A DNA stretch of 64,000 nt, from assembly GCA_037043455.1 (NCBI GenBank), contig JAWPHD010001270.1, positions 187,501 through 251,500 on the forward strand, read 5' to 3'. The position numbers and the translations under genes were made by a program. Shown here piece after piece: positions 13,341-27,800 of this stretch (the first letter of the stretch is position 1; each line of letters starts with the position of its first letter). Origin of the DNA: Cyrtodaria siliqua (Eukaryota; Mollusca; Bivalvia; Adapedonta; Hiatellidae). Under the pieces are notes generated by a model, which saw only the letters and a list, made by a program, of their open reading frames with translations, did not search any database and was not told the DNA's origin.

Positions 13341-14240
13341 ATGGTTATGGTGATATATCACTCATGGGTCTAAGCTATGTGATATATCACTCATGTGTCT
13401 AAGTTATGCAATATATCACTCATGTGTCTAAGTTATGTGATATATCACTCATGGGTCTATGTTATGTGATATATCACTCATGGGTATATGTTATGTGAAA
13501 TATCACTCATGGGTCTAAGTTATGTGATATATCACTTATGGGTCTAAGTTATGTGATATATCACTCATGGGTCTAAATTATGGTGATATATCACTCATGG
13601 GTCTAAGCTTATGTAATATATCACTCATGGGTCTAAGTTATGTGATATATCACGCATGGGTCTACGTTATGTGATATATCACTCATGGGTCTACGTTATG
13701 TGATATATCACTCATGGGTCTACGTTAAGTGATACATCACTCGTGGGTCTAAGTTATGTGATATATCTCTCGTGGGTCTAAGTTATGGTGATATATCACT
13801 CGTGGGTATATGTTATGTGATATATCAATCATGGGTCTAAGTTATGTGATATATCAATCATGGGTATAAGGTATGTGCTATATCACTCATGGGTCTAAGC
13901 TTATGTGATATATCAATCATGGGTCTAAGTTATGTGATATATCAATCATGGGTATAAGGTATGTGCTATATCACTCATGGGTCTAAGCTTATGTGATATA
14001 TCACGCATGGGTCTAAGTTATTTGATATATCACTCATGGGTCTAAGTAATGGTGATATATCACTCCTGGGTCTAAGTTATGTGATATATCACTCATGGGT
14101 ATAAGTTATGTGATATCTCACTCATGGGTGTAAGTTATGGTGATATATCACTCATGGGTCTAAGTTATGTGATATATCACTCATGGGTCTAAGTTATGGT
14201 GATATATCACTCATGGGTCTAAGTGATGGTGATATATATC
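13341..14240. repeat. 29-30 bp minisatellite with palindromic core, ~30 copies
   Basis: The unit contains the perfect 12 bp palindrome GTGATATATCAC followed by TCATGGGTCTAAGTTAT. Most variation is outside the palindrome; a minority of units have CAATCA or CTATATCAC changes in it. No coding capacity. Confidence 0.95.
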
Positions 14241-14513
14241 ATTCACAGTGCGTATGCTATGTAAGCTATACCATTCCCAGGCCGCCAGTTATGTGATACT
14301 TAGTGGTAATTTATTATAAACAATTTTAAATGTTTAATTTCATATTTTAAAGGCTTGACATCATTCATTTCAAACGCGATAGAACATTTGCATGTCATAA
14401 GGTAGAACTAGCAATTTTCAATAATATAAATGAAGGATTACCACTATAAGCATGTAATTACTTTACTTTAAATCTCATTTTACCTGGACGATTTATTAGT
14501 CTTAGCTCTTTAT
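14241..14513. other. non-coding spacer
   Basis: Unique AT-rich sequence between the 29-30 bp array and the triplet repeat. Confidence 0.5.
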
Positions 14514-14515
14514 AT

Positions 14516-14723
<208 letters not shown>

Positions 14724-15289
14724 AATGGAATGAACGTCTCACACCACAATTAATTTTCCATAGGATCCCATTGTAAGATTTGTGTTCATGGCATAGAGAT
14801 AACCACAATTTTATAGCATGTCTTTAGTCTTCATTTTTTCCTTGATCCAATATCTGCAATTAAAAATGAAATTAACAAATATTTACAAGGTTGATTTTTT
14901 TTTAATTTCTTGCTTGTGTGACAACTATCAAAATTCAGCGTAATAATATGACAAAAATACAACATGTGGTGATTGGACCCATGATGTCTAAAATGTGACA
15001 GAATTAGCTAGACAGCTGATATCAACATGCCATTTTCTGTGATATTTTCCTAAAATGCTGCAGATTAAGCATCTGGTAAAGATAAATCCATGTGTGCAAT
15101 GTAAAGTCCTGTAAAAAGTAGAAAAGGGAACTATGTTTTTGGTCTACCTCCATCATCTGTAGGGCACGATTACTCAAGGGAGATAATAGTGTCGTGAGTC
15201 CTGAACGTATCTGGCCCGCATACTATTCCTGGCCACATTCTATTCCAGGCCCCATTCCATTTAATGTGCCTAGAAGGCGTAGCACACCC
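14724..15289. other. non-coding, no gene seen
   Basis: AT-rich unique sequence. Nothing resembling an exon. Confidence 0.5.
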
Positions 15290-15760
15290 ATTGCAATACA
15301 GGAAGTGTCGGCCTGGGGTATCGCATAACGGCGTCAATAAATAATTCTCATTTCTTTTTGTAAAAAAAGGCATTTTCACTAATTTATAGTGCTATTTTTG
15401 GTTTATATCACATTGTTGATCTATTTGTTACATTTTTCAAGCATTGCCATGTTAAAATTGTGAGTTTTGAATTTATTTTGCTTATATGGAAATGAGTGTA
15501 TGAATACAATATTATGGCATCTCAGTGTTTATGTTTTTAAAGGGACCATTCATTCATGAGACAAGTTCTTTCTTAGAAGATACATGACCCCCATTTTTCT
15601 GTGGATTTTTTGGCAGCATATATGTCATTTGTGATGAGAATGTAAGTTATTCATTTTTAATTTGTGCCCAGATAGGAATGACAACATGGCATTTAAATTT
15701 TAATTCACACACAACTCAATGCAACAATCAAAGGGTGTGTTACACCTATAAGGCGGTATC
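15290..15760 (+). repeat. dispersed repeat, copy 2 of a pair with 690-1580
   Basis: Collinear with 690-1580 and in the same orientation; see shared blocks there. It also contains TTCTTAGAAGATACATGACC at about 15573, a motif that recurs in diverged form at 17296, 17770, 36310 and 60230, which links it to a wider repeat family. Confidence 0.7.
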
Positions 15761-17473
15761 TGTGAATTGTCATTTTCTCTCAGATTCTTACTTAACTGGC
15801 ATTTTTCCTTTTGGAATGATTATTTATCTTCAAAAAAAAACACTTAACACTCGTTTAAAACCGGTATCGAATTTTTTTTTGCTATATTTCGTCGCGGAAA
15901 GCCGTAATTTGGAGTTCCAGATTTTTCAAGTCTTTAAATGATGGCCTGGAGAAACATTTTCTACTAAAACTAGGCTGTTTGGTATCAACATGTAGATATG
16001 TGTATTTGTCATCATAATTTAGCACTACTATTTTTAAAATCCTGCTTTTATAGGTATGACACCACAAAATCTTTTCCCTTACCCACTAAAATTGGGTTTA
16101 CTGAGATAATGTCAGAGAGAACTGAAGGCAGAGTATGCTGCCCAGTCATTAAAACTTGGCTTTTAATCACAAAGCTAGTACCAGACTTGCATTTAGGAGT
16201 ATTTGTGATGCCTGTATATTCACATAGTGTTACCAAATTAAGGTATGATGCCACTAAAAGTGAAAAATTGTCTTGAAAATTGGATGCTGGCATGAAAATC
16301 AGCACATTTTCATTCAAAGAGCAGTTTTGGTAGCTAAACCTCTTGATTTCTTCATGTTTGTTGACTATATGAAGCATTTAATCCATTATATCAAGTATAG
16401 GTATGCCCAATGTCATTTTATAAACCAGTTAAGGCAGGTTAAAACTGAAAAAAGTACGCTGATTTTTGACGTTGTCGACCGCTCTGTTCTCTTTTGAAAC
16501 GCGTATATCTTGATAAATTCTTAGTCGATTCGCGACAACTTTTCTTTCTTTAATGCGTTATAGTCTAGGCTTTGTCAGAATAGTTGCTTTGAAAATTCAC
16601 TCATAGTTAAGTATTCTAGAACCTTCACAACTTCAAACACTCCGTGTATGTCGGTGTGCCACCACTAAAGTGCGACCATCGAAACAACACGAGGTCATAC
16701 TATATATAGTACGAGCATAAACACAATGAAGATGTCACCTATTTCGATTAGAGTAGAAAATCCACCCCTCTGCCGAAAGTGGGATTGGCCTTTTTCTTTC
16801 CTTAAACACCATGAGCTTTTTTGGCGAAAACGTATTACCGTTTTCAGCCATATGCTATCGCTCATAGACCGGATACATCCGTTTAGCGAACCATGCGGAT
16901 GTTACCATATTGTTCAAGACCAGACCTATTTTACTGAACGCAGTATCTCAGTCCGACGATTTGTCTAGATTTTTGCGACGCTTGTAATGTTCAGGCATAC
17001 AGGAAGTAAATCACTGTGGTATTCATGCCTGGTGCCTGGTGTATTCGAAAGGAGTTCCCAAATATATAATCCCTAATTTTTTTGTGATAAAATGCATTTT
17101 TTAGTATTTAAGGCCTGTTTTTCTGGCTAAAATGACTTTATTGACTTGTTTGTGATAGCTAAAAACCATTTGCATGGTTGTATGATGATTTTATTTGTCA
17201 ACTTGACAGTTTTGAAAGTGAAAGTAGAACACATTTAAGAGGTGCCGAATGAACGCAGTTTGTTCACGGTATCAACAAAGATCAGAATTTTATTTTCTTA
17301 TATGCCACATGACCCCTACTATTCTCAGCAGTTTTCTAGAGAGGCAGGTCTCATGACTAAGAACATGTAGGTGAATCTTAGTTTGAACTTCATTTTGAAA
17401 AATGGCTAACTAGAAAGCTTGGACAATATTGCATTGGACTCAATGGGATTTGATTTACTTCTGTACACCTTCA
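15761..17473. other. non-coding, probably older interspersed repeat sequence
   Basis: Several overlapping open frames of 60-109 codons on both strands (15998-16377 region, 16726-16968) have no domain I recognise. A stretch around 17210-17340 contains GAAAGTGAAAGTAGAAC and a diverged 'TTCTTA...CATGACCCC' block, both found in other interspersed copies here. I do not call a gene. Confidence 0.45.
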
Positions 17474-17946
17474 AGGTTTACCACCACCAATTACATGTAA
17501 ACCTCCGAGGTTTATCGAATGTAGTTCCTATAATAAAAAGTAATCCCTCCTTTTTCGATGGAAACGGGCATTATAAGTAGGGAAAAACTGCCCATTTCTA
17601 TTCGATTTTGTGGTTATATTTATAAGAAGCGTATTAACAGGTTTTACTGGATCACTGATGAACATTTTCGAAATTTCGACTCTTTGCTTACACTTTGTGA
17701 GCAATGAAAACACTCGATCAATAAAAACAGCTGTACCCTTGACCTGTTTAGTAAACAAACAAGAACTTTCTTACATGTCTTGTGACCCCACGTTTTCTGG
17801 TGATTTTTTCAAGTGGAAAAATAGTTTTCTATATGAACATTACACTGCTGCATTATCCAGACTTGAGTTGAATTTGCAGCAAATCATTAATATGTGACAC
17901 TTTAACATTGGTGTCTATGGGGAAAATAGTTAGTGCTTTCACACCT
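17474..17946 (+). repeat. interspersed repeat, copy A (partner in islet intron 1)
   Basis: Matches 59937-60394 almost base for base, in the same orientation, from GGTTTACCACCACC through ACCTCCGAGG, TTTTACTGGATCACTGATGA, TTTCGAAATTTCGACTCT and CAATAAAAACAGCTGTACC to TAGTGCTTTCA. Differences are scattered substitutions and short indels. Because both copies share a partly open frame, each gives a similar predicted peptide, but indels break it and no domain is recognisable. Confidence 0.85.
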
Positions 17947-18845
17947 CAAGATGATTTTGAAAAAAAGCGTCTCAGATGATCAAGACTATTGCTCAGGAGG
18001 CTAGCTGCAACGCGCACCTGTTTTGGATGTTTTAGTTTGCGGGATCCGGTACTGATTTTGACGTGATTTGCGGCGCGATCCTAAAAATGTAAAAGACAAT
18101 AATATTGTTTTTGTTATATGATGCAATGGATAAATAAAAGGACAATAAAAGAAAATAGAACCTTATTGTTTGATTCTAATCACATGTGTATTTTTAATTA
18201 ATTATAAATAAAACAAAGTAAAAAAACGAAATATTCAATATCGAAAACCATAAGTAATGTTGCTTTGGAACCTTTACTAAAATGACATGCATGACACAAA
18301 ATTCATTTCGATTCGATGTCAAACATGGCCACCAGCAGCCATCTTCTTTTGCATAGAGCTATATAGGAAAAACGTGTGGCGATTACTCTGAAATACATGA
18401 CACTTTACAGGAATGTTGTTCTTGATGTCTAGTTGGTCCTAAGTAAGAATCAGGTCAGCCGGAAATTCAAAATGGCCGCCACAGCTAGAAATACATTTTT
18501 AAAAATACAAGTTCATGGAGACTACTGAAAAAAAGAAAAGTTTAACCATCTATCTCAAACAATAGCTTGCCACTTCCTACAACCCTTACTCATGAACTTC
18601 AGGTGAGAATTCATCGGCCTCTTGCTCAGTGAATGAGGACGCCTCGGCGTGAGAGATCTATAACATTTAACATCTATAACATTTAACAAGAATCACTTCG
18701 CCAATAACAATCATAAAAATTCATACAATCTTTAATCTGGACTAGAGGAACAGCTCAAAACCCTTTGCTTACTAATGTTTTCGCCATTCAGTACGCAGCA
18801 CTTTGATTTAAATTGGGATAAATGCAATTGATATGGATATAAATG
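17947..18845. other. non-coding with 'AAAATGGCCGCC' repeat motifs
   Basis: The stretch 18290-18500 has two diverged segments containing CAAACATGGCCACC and CAAAATGGCCGCC, a motif frequent in dispersed invertebrate repeats. No gene seen. Confidence 0.4.
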
Positions 18846-21160
18846 TATGTATTTTGGGTGAGGGCTGTGTATTTTGGGTGAGGGCTGTGTATTTAGGGAG
18901 AGGGCTGTGTATTTTGGACGAAGATTGTATATTTTAGGCGAGGGCTGTGTATTCTATGAGAGGGTTGTGTAGTTTGGGTGAAGAATGTATATCTTGGGTG
19001 AGATGTATATCTTGGGTGAGATGTGTATCTTGGGAAGATTGTGTATTTTGGGAGCGGGTTGTGTATTTGGGCGCTATTGTGTATTTTGGGAAAAGGTTGT
19101 TTACTTTGGGCGAGGGTTGTGTATTTTGGGCGAGATTGCGTATTTTGGGAGAAGAGTGTATATTTTGGGAGAGATTTTGTATTATGGTAGAGGGTTGTGT
19201 ATTTTTGGCGAAAAGGGTGTATTTTGTGAGACGATTTTGTATTTTGGGCGAGATTTTGTATTTTGGGAGAAGGGTGTGTATTTTGGGAGAATAGTGTGTA
19301 TTTTGAGAGAGAGAGAGTTGTGTACTTTGGTCGAAGAGTGTGTATTTTGGGCCATATTGTGTATTTTGGAACAGGGTTATGTATTTTGGGGGAAGAGTAT
19401 GTATTTTGGGATAGATTGTGAAATTTGGGAGAGGGTTGTGTATTTTGGTTGAATAGTGTGTATTTTGGGCGAGATTGTGTATTTTTTGGCGAGATTGTAT
19501 ATTTTGGACAAGATTGTGCTATTTGGAAGAGGTGTATTTTTGGTGAGATTGTGTATTATGAAAGAGGGTTATGTATTTTGGGCGAAGAGTGTGTATTTGG
19601 GCGAGAGTGTGTATTTTTGTAAGAGTGTGTATTTTGGGCAAGATTGTGTATTTTGGGAGACGAGTGTGTAATTTGGGTGGGATTGTGTATTTTTGGCGAA
19701 GAGTGTGTTTTTTAAATGAGATTGTTTATTTTGGGTGAGATTGTGTATTATTGGAGAGGGTTGTTTATTTTGGACGAAGATTTGTATTTTAGAGGAGGGT
19801 TGTTATATTTTGTTCGAGATTGTGTATTTTGGGAGAAGGGTATATATTTTGGGAGAAGAGTATGTATTCTGGGAGAGGGTTGTGTATTTTGGGTGAAAAG
19901 TGTGCATTCTGTACAAGATTGTTTATTTTGGGAAAGATTATGTATTTTGGGAGAGGGTTGTGTATTTTGGGCGAAGAGTGTGTATTTTGGGAAAGATTGT
20001 GTATTTTGGGCGAGGAGTGTGTATTTTGGTAGAATAATGTAATTATTGCGAGAAGAGTGTGTATTTTGGGCGAGATTATGTATTTTACGTGATATTGTGT
20101 ATTATGGGAGAGTGTTGTTGTATTTTGGGCGAAGAGGTAGTATTTTGGGAGAGTGTTGTGTATTTTGGGCGAAAAGAATGGACTTTGGGCGATATTGTGT
20201 ATTTTTGGAGAAGATTGTGCATTTTGGGTGTGCTGTGTATTTTGGGAGAATAGTGTGTGTTTTGGGCGGAAACTGTTGTATTTTCGAAGAGTGTGCATTT
20301 TGGGCGAGATTGTGTATTTTGGGAGAAAAATGTGTATTTGGGAGAGGGTTGTGTATTTTGGGCGAAGTTTGTGCATTTTGGGCGGGATTTTATATTTTGG
20401 GAGAAGAGTGTGTATTTTGGGAGGGTGCTGTGTATTTTGGGCGAAGAATATGTACTTTGGGTGATACTGTGTACTTAGAGAAAGATTGTGTATTTTAGGA
20501 GAAGGTTGTGTATTTTGGGAGAATAGTGTGTATTTTGGCCGAGATTGTTGTATTTTCGAAGAGTGTGCATTTTGGGCGAGATTGTGTATTTTGGGAGAAA
20601 AGTGTGTATTTTGGGAGAGGGTTGTGTATTTTGGGCGAAGTTTGTGAATTTTGGGCGGGATTTTATATTTTGATTGAAGAGTGTGTATTTTGGGAGAGTG
20701 TTGAATATTTTGGGCGAAGAGTATGCACTTTGGGCAAGATTGTGTATTTTGGAAGAAGAGAGTGTGTAATTTGGGAGAGTGTTGTTTATTTATTTGGGAG
20801 AGTGTTGTATATTTTGGGTGAAGAGTGTGTATTTTGGGCGAGATTTTTATTTTGGGAAATAAAAGTGAATTTTGGGAGAGTGTTCTGTATTTTTGGCGAA
20901 AAGTATATACTTTGGGCGAGAGTGTGTATTTTGGGAGAAGAGTGTGGATTTTGGGGGAGTTTCGTGTATTTTGGGCGATGAATTTGTATTTTGGGCGAGA
21001 TTGTGTATTTTGAGAAAGATTGTGTATTTTGGGAAATATTGTTCATTTTGGTAAAGGGTTGTTGTAATTTGGGCGAGATTGTGTATTTTGAGCGAGATTG
21101 AATATTTCGGGAATGGACTGTGTATATTGGGCGAGGATCGTGTAGTCCTGTACATTGCGC
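18846..21160. repeat. 19-21 bp G/T-rich minisatellite, ~2.3 kb
   Basis: Unit approximately TATTTTGGGCGAGATTGTG with 19, 20 and 21 base variants (GGAGAGGGTTGTG, GGCGAAGAGTGTG). The plus strand is poor in C. Overlapping open frames in all three plus frames, up to 157 codons, and a minus frame of 195 codons, are repeat artefacts. Confidence 0.95.
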
Positions 21161-21877
21161 GAGTTTTTGGTTGATGGTTGCCGTTTTCAAAAATATTGGT
21201 ACCTTTTACCGCAACTTAACTATAGTTTTAAATATAACCATTGCTTTGATAAATACAAAATAACACTCAGATTGTTTAGGCCTAATGTATTTTTTTAACG
21301 AGTTGGACCTCTATCCCCCTCTCGCACCGATTGCATCTAATTTTATTTACTAGTATCGACCGTAATTTTGAGAACTTATTCCTCAAGGCGAGTCTGCCAG
21401 GCTTCGACGATATTCGTCTAAATATATCTCGTGTTTCTGATTGTATTATGATTTTACCAAATAAGCATATATACGTACGTCTACAAGTAGTGATGTGGGG
21501 CATAGCCGAGCGAGAGACGACCAATCCTATATAAATACCCCTGGTAGGCAGGAATAATCCAGTCACGACTCTGATGCCTTTTAATGGATATATACTATCT
21601 GACAATTGTTGCTTTTAGGAAAAATCGATCTCGCCTCTCGTCGCCACGAAATAAAATACGTTGCCATGGCTACTAATGCATTTTGTCTCTTAATGTTATC
21701 CAATGATGAAGTAGTGAGCTTTAAGAGCTGTTTTTCTTTACTTTTGTGTGTTTTAAAATAAAGATATATCAGTTTTCCAGAACAAAAATCCACAGGAACA
21801 TTACATGATCGATCCAAACATGAACACAAGCCAATGCCACCAGACAGACCATAGAAACACAATTGAAGTGGAAATTC
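21161..21877. other. non-coding spacer
   Basis: More balanced base composition than the arrays. Open frames of 67-107 codons on both strands overlap and show no domain. Nothing supportable as a gene. Confidence 0.45.
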
Positions 21878-24800
21878 TAAACACAGTAGCCACCATTGTC
21901 CCAGTACAAGAAGTCCTGCCAGTCACGTTCTAAACACAGTAGCCACCATTGTCTCAGTATGTTACAACGAGTCCGGTCACTCACGTTATAGGCTCAGTAG
22001 CCAACGTGGTCCCAGTATATTACAACAAGTACTGCCACTCACGTTCAAGACACAGTATTCGCCATTGTCTCAGTAGGTTACAACATGTCCTCCACTCATG
22101 TTCTAGACACAGTAGCCACCATTGTCCCTGTATGTTACAACAAGTCATGCCACTCACGTTGTAGACACTGTAGCCACCATTGTCTCTGTATGTTACAACA
22201 AGTACTGCAACTCAAGTTCTAGACACTGGTGGCTCATGTATGTTAAAAAAAAGACCTGCACCTCACGTTCCAGACACAGTAGCCACCATTGTCCCTTTGT
22301 TTCAACATGTCCTGCAACTCACGTTCTAGACACAGGAGCCACCATTGTCTCTGTATGTTACAAGAAGTCATGTCACTCACAATCTAGACACAATAGCCAC
22401 CATTGTCTCCGTATGTTACAACGAGTCCGGTCACTCACGTTATAGGCTCAGTAGCCAACGTGGTCCCAGTATATTCCAACAAGTACTGCCACTCACGTTC
22501 TAGACACAATAGTCATCATTGTCCCTGTATTTACAACAAGTCCTGCCACTCACGTTCTAGACAGAGTAGCCACCAGTGTCGCTATATGTTACAACAAGTC
22601 CTGCCACTCACGTTCTAGACACAGTAGCCACCAGTGTCCCTGTATGTTACACCATGTCCTGCCACTCACGTTCTAGACACAGTAGCCACCATTGTCCCTG
22701 TATGTTACAACATGTCCTGCCACTCACGTTCTAGACACAGTCGTTCTAGACATAGTAGCCACCATTGTCCCTGTATGTTACAACATGTCCTGCCACTCAC
22801 GTTCTAGACACACAAGCCACCATTGTCCCTGTATGTTACAACATGTCCTGCCACTCATGTTCTAGACACAGTATCAACCATTGTCCATGTATGTAACAGC
22901 AAGTCCTGCCTCTCACGTTCTAGACACAGTAGCCACAATTGTACCTGTATGTTACAACAAGTCCTGCCAGTCACGTTATAGACACAGTAGCCACCATTAT
23001 CCCTGTATGTTACAACATGTCCTGCCAGTCACGCTATAGACACAGTAGCCACCATTGTCCCTGTATGTTACAACAAGTCCTGCCAGTCACGTTATAGACA
23101 CAGTAGCCACCATTGTCCCTGTATGTTACAACATGTCCTGCCAGTCACGCTATAGACACAGTAGCCACCATTGTCCCTGTATGTTACAACATGTCCTGCC
23201 AGTCACGCTATAGACACAGTAGCCACCATTGTCCCTGTAGGTTACAACATGTCCTGCCACTCACGTTATAGACACAGTAGCCACCATTGTCCCTGTATGC
23301 CACTCACGTTATAGACACAGTAGCCACCATTGGCCCTGTATGTTACAACATGTCCTGCCACTCACGTTCTAGACACAGTAGTAGCACCATTGTCCCTGTA
23401 TGTAACAACATGTCCTGCCACTCACGTTCTAGACACAGTATACGCCATTGTCCATGTATGTTACAACAAGTCCTGCCTCTCACTTTCTAGACACAGTATC
23501 CACAATTGTCCATGTATGTTACAACAAGTCCTGCCAGTCACGTTATAGACACAGTAGCCACCATTGTCCCTGTATGTTACAACATGTCCTGCCAGTCACG
23601 CTATAGACGCAGTAGCCACCATTGTCCCTGTATGTTACAACAAGTCCTGCCAGTCACGCTATAGACACAGTAGCCACCATTGTCCCTGTAGGTTACAACA
23701 TGTCCTGCCACTCACGTTATAGACACAGTAGCCACCATTGTCCCTGTATGCCACTCACGTTATAGACACAGTAGCCACCATTGTCCCTGTATGTTACAAC
23801 ATGTCCTGCCACTCACGTTCTAGACACAGTAGTAGCACCATTGTCCCTGTATGTAACAACATGTCCTGCCACTCACGTTCTAGACACAGTATACGCCATT
23901 GTCCATGTATGTTACAACAAGTCCTGCCTCTCACTTTCTAGACACAGTATCCACAATTGTCCATGTATGTTACAACAAGTCCTGCCAGTCACGCTATAGA
24001 CACAGTAGCCACCATTGTCCCTGTATGTTACAACATGTCCTGCCAGTCACGCTATAGACGCAGTAGCCACCATTGTCCCAGTATGTTACAACAAGTCCTG
24101 CCAGTCACGCTATAGACACAGTAGCCACCATTGTCCCTGTATGTTACAACATGTCCTGCCAGTCACGTTATAGACACAGTAGCCACCATTGTCCCTGTAT
24201 GTTACAACATGTCCTGCCACTCACGTTCTAGACACAGTAGCCACCATTATCCCAGTATGTTATAACAAGTCCTGCCACTCACTTTCTAGACACAGTAGCC
24301 ACCATTCTCCATGTATGTTACAACAAGTCCTGCCACTCACGTTCTAGACACAGTAGTCACCATTGTCCCTGTATGTTACAACAAATCCTGCCACTCACGT
24401 TCTAGACACAGTATCCACCATTGTCCCTGTATGTTAAAACACGTCCTGCCTCTCACTTCAAGACACAGTAGCAACCATTGTCGCTGCATGTTACAACAAG
24501 TCCTGCTACTCACGTTATAGACACAGTAGCCACCATTGTCGCTGCATGTTACAACAAGTCCTGCTTCTCACGTTCTAGACACAGTAGCCACCATTGTCCC
24601 TGTATGTCACAACAAGTCCTGCTTCTCATGTTCTAGACACAACAGCCACCATTGTCCCAGTACAACAAGACCCGCCACTCACGTTCTAGACAAAGTAGCC
24701 ACCATTGTCCCAGTACAACAAGTCCTGCCACTCACGTTATAGACACAGTAGCCACAATTGTCCCTGCATGTTACAACAAGTCCTGCTTCTTACGTTCTAG

Positions 24801-27800
24801 ACACAGTAGCCACCATTGTCCCTGTATGATTCAACAAGTCCTGCTTCACACGTTCTAGATACAGTAGCCACCATTGTCCCTGTATGTTACAATAAGTACT
24901 GTCACTCACGTTCTAGACACAGTAGCCACCATTGTCCCAGTACAACAAATCCTGCCACTCACGTTCATTGCATGTTACAACAAGTCCTGCTTCTTACGTT
25001 CTAGACACAGTAGCCACCATTGTCCCTGTATGATTCAACAAGTCCTGCTTCACACGTTCTAGATACAGTAGCCACCATTGTCCCTGTATGTTACAATAAG
25101 TACTGTCACTCACGTTCTAGACACAGTAGCCACCATTGTCCCAGTACAACAAATCCTGCCACTCACGTTCTAGACACAGTAGCCACCATTGTCCCTGTAT
25201 GTTACAACATGTCCTGCCACTCACGTTCTAGACACAGTAGCCACCATTATCCCAGTATGTTACAACATGTCCTGCCACTCACGTTCTAGACACAGTAGCC
25301 ACCATTGTCCCTGTATGTTACAACATGTCCTGCCACTCACGTTCTAGACACAGTAGTAGCACCATTGTCCCTGTATGTTACAACATGTCCTGCCACTCAC
25401 GTTCTAGACACAGTAGTAGCACCATTGTCCCTGTATGTAACAACATGTCCTGCCACTCACGTTCTAGACACAGTATACGCCATTGTCCATGTATGTTACA
25501 ACAAGTCCTGCCTCTCACGTTCTAGACACAGTATCCACAATTGTCCCTGTATGTTACAACAAGTCCTGCCAGTCACGTTATAGACACAGTAGCCACCATT
25601 GTCCCTGTATGTTACAACATGTCCTGCCAGTCACGCTATAGACGCAGTAGCCACCATTGTCCCTGTATGTTACAACAAGTCCTGCCAGTCACGCTATAGA
25701 CACAGTAGCCACCATTGTCCCTGTATGTTACAACATGTCCTGCCAGTCACGTTATAGACACAGTAGCCACCATAGTCCCTGTATGTTACAACATGTCCTG
25801 CCACTCACGTTCTAGACACAGTAGCCACCATTATCCCAGTATGTTACAACAAGTCCTGCCACTCACGTTCTAGACACAGTAGCCACCATTGTCCCAGTAT
25901 GTTACAACAAGTCCTGCCACTCACGTTCTAGACACAGTAGTCACCATTGTCCCTGTATGTTACAACAAATCCTGCCACTCACGTTCTAGACACAGTATCC
26001 ACCATTGTCCCTGTATGTTAAAACACGTCCTGCCTCTCACTTCAAGACACAGTAGCAACCATTGTCCCAGTACAACAAGTTCTGCCACTCACGTTCTAGA
26101 CACAGTAGCCACCATTGTCCCTGTATGTTACAATACGTCCTGCTTCTCATGTTCTAGACACAGTAGCCACCATTGTCTCAGTACACGTGTCCAGCAACTC
26201 ACGTTCTAGACACAGTATCCACCATTGTCCCTGTATGTTACAACACGTCCTGCTTCTCACGTTCTAGACACAGCAGCCACCATTGTCCCAGTACAACAAG
26301 TCCCGCCACTCACGTTCTAGACAAAGTAGCCACCATTGTCCCAGTACAACAAGTCCTGATACTCACGTTATAGACACAGTAGCCACCATTGTCGCTGCAT
26401 GTTACAACAAGTCCTGCTTCTCACGTTCTAGACACAGTAGCCACCATTGTCCCTGTATGTCACAACAAGTCCTGCTTCTCACGTTCTAGACACAGCAGCC
26501 ACCATTGTCCCAGTACAACAAGTCCCGCCACTCACGTTCTAGACAAAGTAGCCACCATTGTCCCAGTACAACAAGTCCTGCCACTCACGTTATAGACACA
26601 GTAGCCACAATTGTCCCTGCATGTTACAACAAGTCCTGCTTCTTACGTTCTAGACACAGTAGCCACCATTGTCCCTGTATGATTCAACAAGTCCTGCTTC
26701 ACACGTTCTAGATACAGTAGCCACCATTGTCCCTGTATGTTACAATAAGTACTGTCACTCACGTTCTAGACACAGTAGCCACCATTGTCCCAGTACAACA
26801 AATCCTGCCACTCACGTTCTAGACACAGTAGCCACCATTGTCCCTGTATGTTACAACATGTCCTGCCACTCACGTTCTAGACACAGTAGTAGCCACCATT
26901 GTCCCTGTATGTAACAACATGTCCTGCCACTCACGTTCTAGACACAGTATACGCCATTGTCCATGTATGTTACAACAAGTCCTGCCTCTCACGTTCTAGA
27001 CACAGTATCCACAATTGTCCCTGTATGTTACAACAAGTCCTGCCAGTCACGTTATAGACACAGTAGCCACCATTGTCCCTGTATGTTACAACATGTCCTG
27101 CCAGTCACGCTATAGACGCAGTAGCCACCATTGTCCCTGTATGTTACAGCAAGTCCTGCCAGTCACGCTATAGACACAGTAGCCACCATTGTCCCTGTAT
27201 GTTACAACATGTCCTGCCAGTCACGTTATAGACACAGTAGCCACCATAGTCCCTGTATGTTACAACATGTCCTGCCACTCACGTTCTAGACACAGTAGCC
27301 ACCATTATCCCAGTATGTTACAACAAGTCCTGCCACTCACGTTCTAGACACAGTAGCCACCATTGTCCCAGTATGTTACAACAAGTCCTGCCACTCACGT
27401 TCTAGACACAGTAGTCACCATTGTCCCTGTATGTTACAACAAGTCCTGCCACTCACGTTCTAGACACAGTATCCACCATTGTCCCTGTATGTTACAACAT
27501 GTCCTGCCACTCACTTCAAGACACAGTAGCCACCATTGTCCCAGTATGTTACAACAAGTCCTGCCACTCACGTTCTAGACACAGTAGTCACCATTGTCCC
27601 TGTATGTTACAACAAGTCCTGCCACTCACGTTCTAGACACAGAAGCCACCATTGTCCTGTATGTTACAATACGTCCTGCTTCTCACGTTCTAGACACAGT
27701 AGCCACCATTGTCTCAGTACACGTGTCCTGCAACTCACGTTCTAGACACAGTATCCACCATTGTCCCTGTATGTTACAACACGTCCTGCTTCTCACGTTC

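Noticed and set aside
18947..20981. Many plus-strand frames of 60-157 codons, rich in Tyr, Phe, Gly and Cys
   Set aside because: All lie in the 19-21 bp G/T-rich array, in every frame at once; no start, domain or codon pattern supports a protein.
18846..21160. G-quadruplex array
   Set aside because: GGG runs are spaced about 17 bases apart, too far for canonical quadruplexes.
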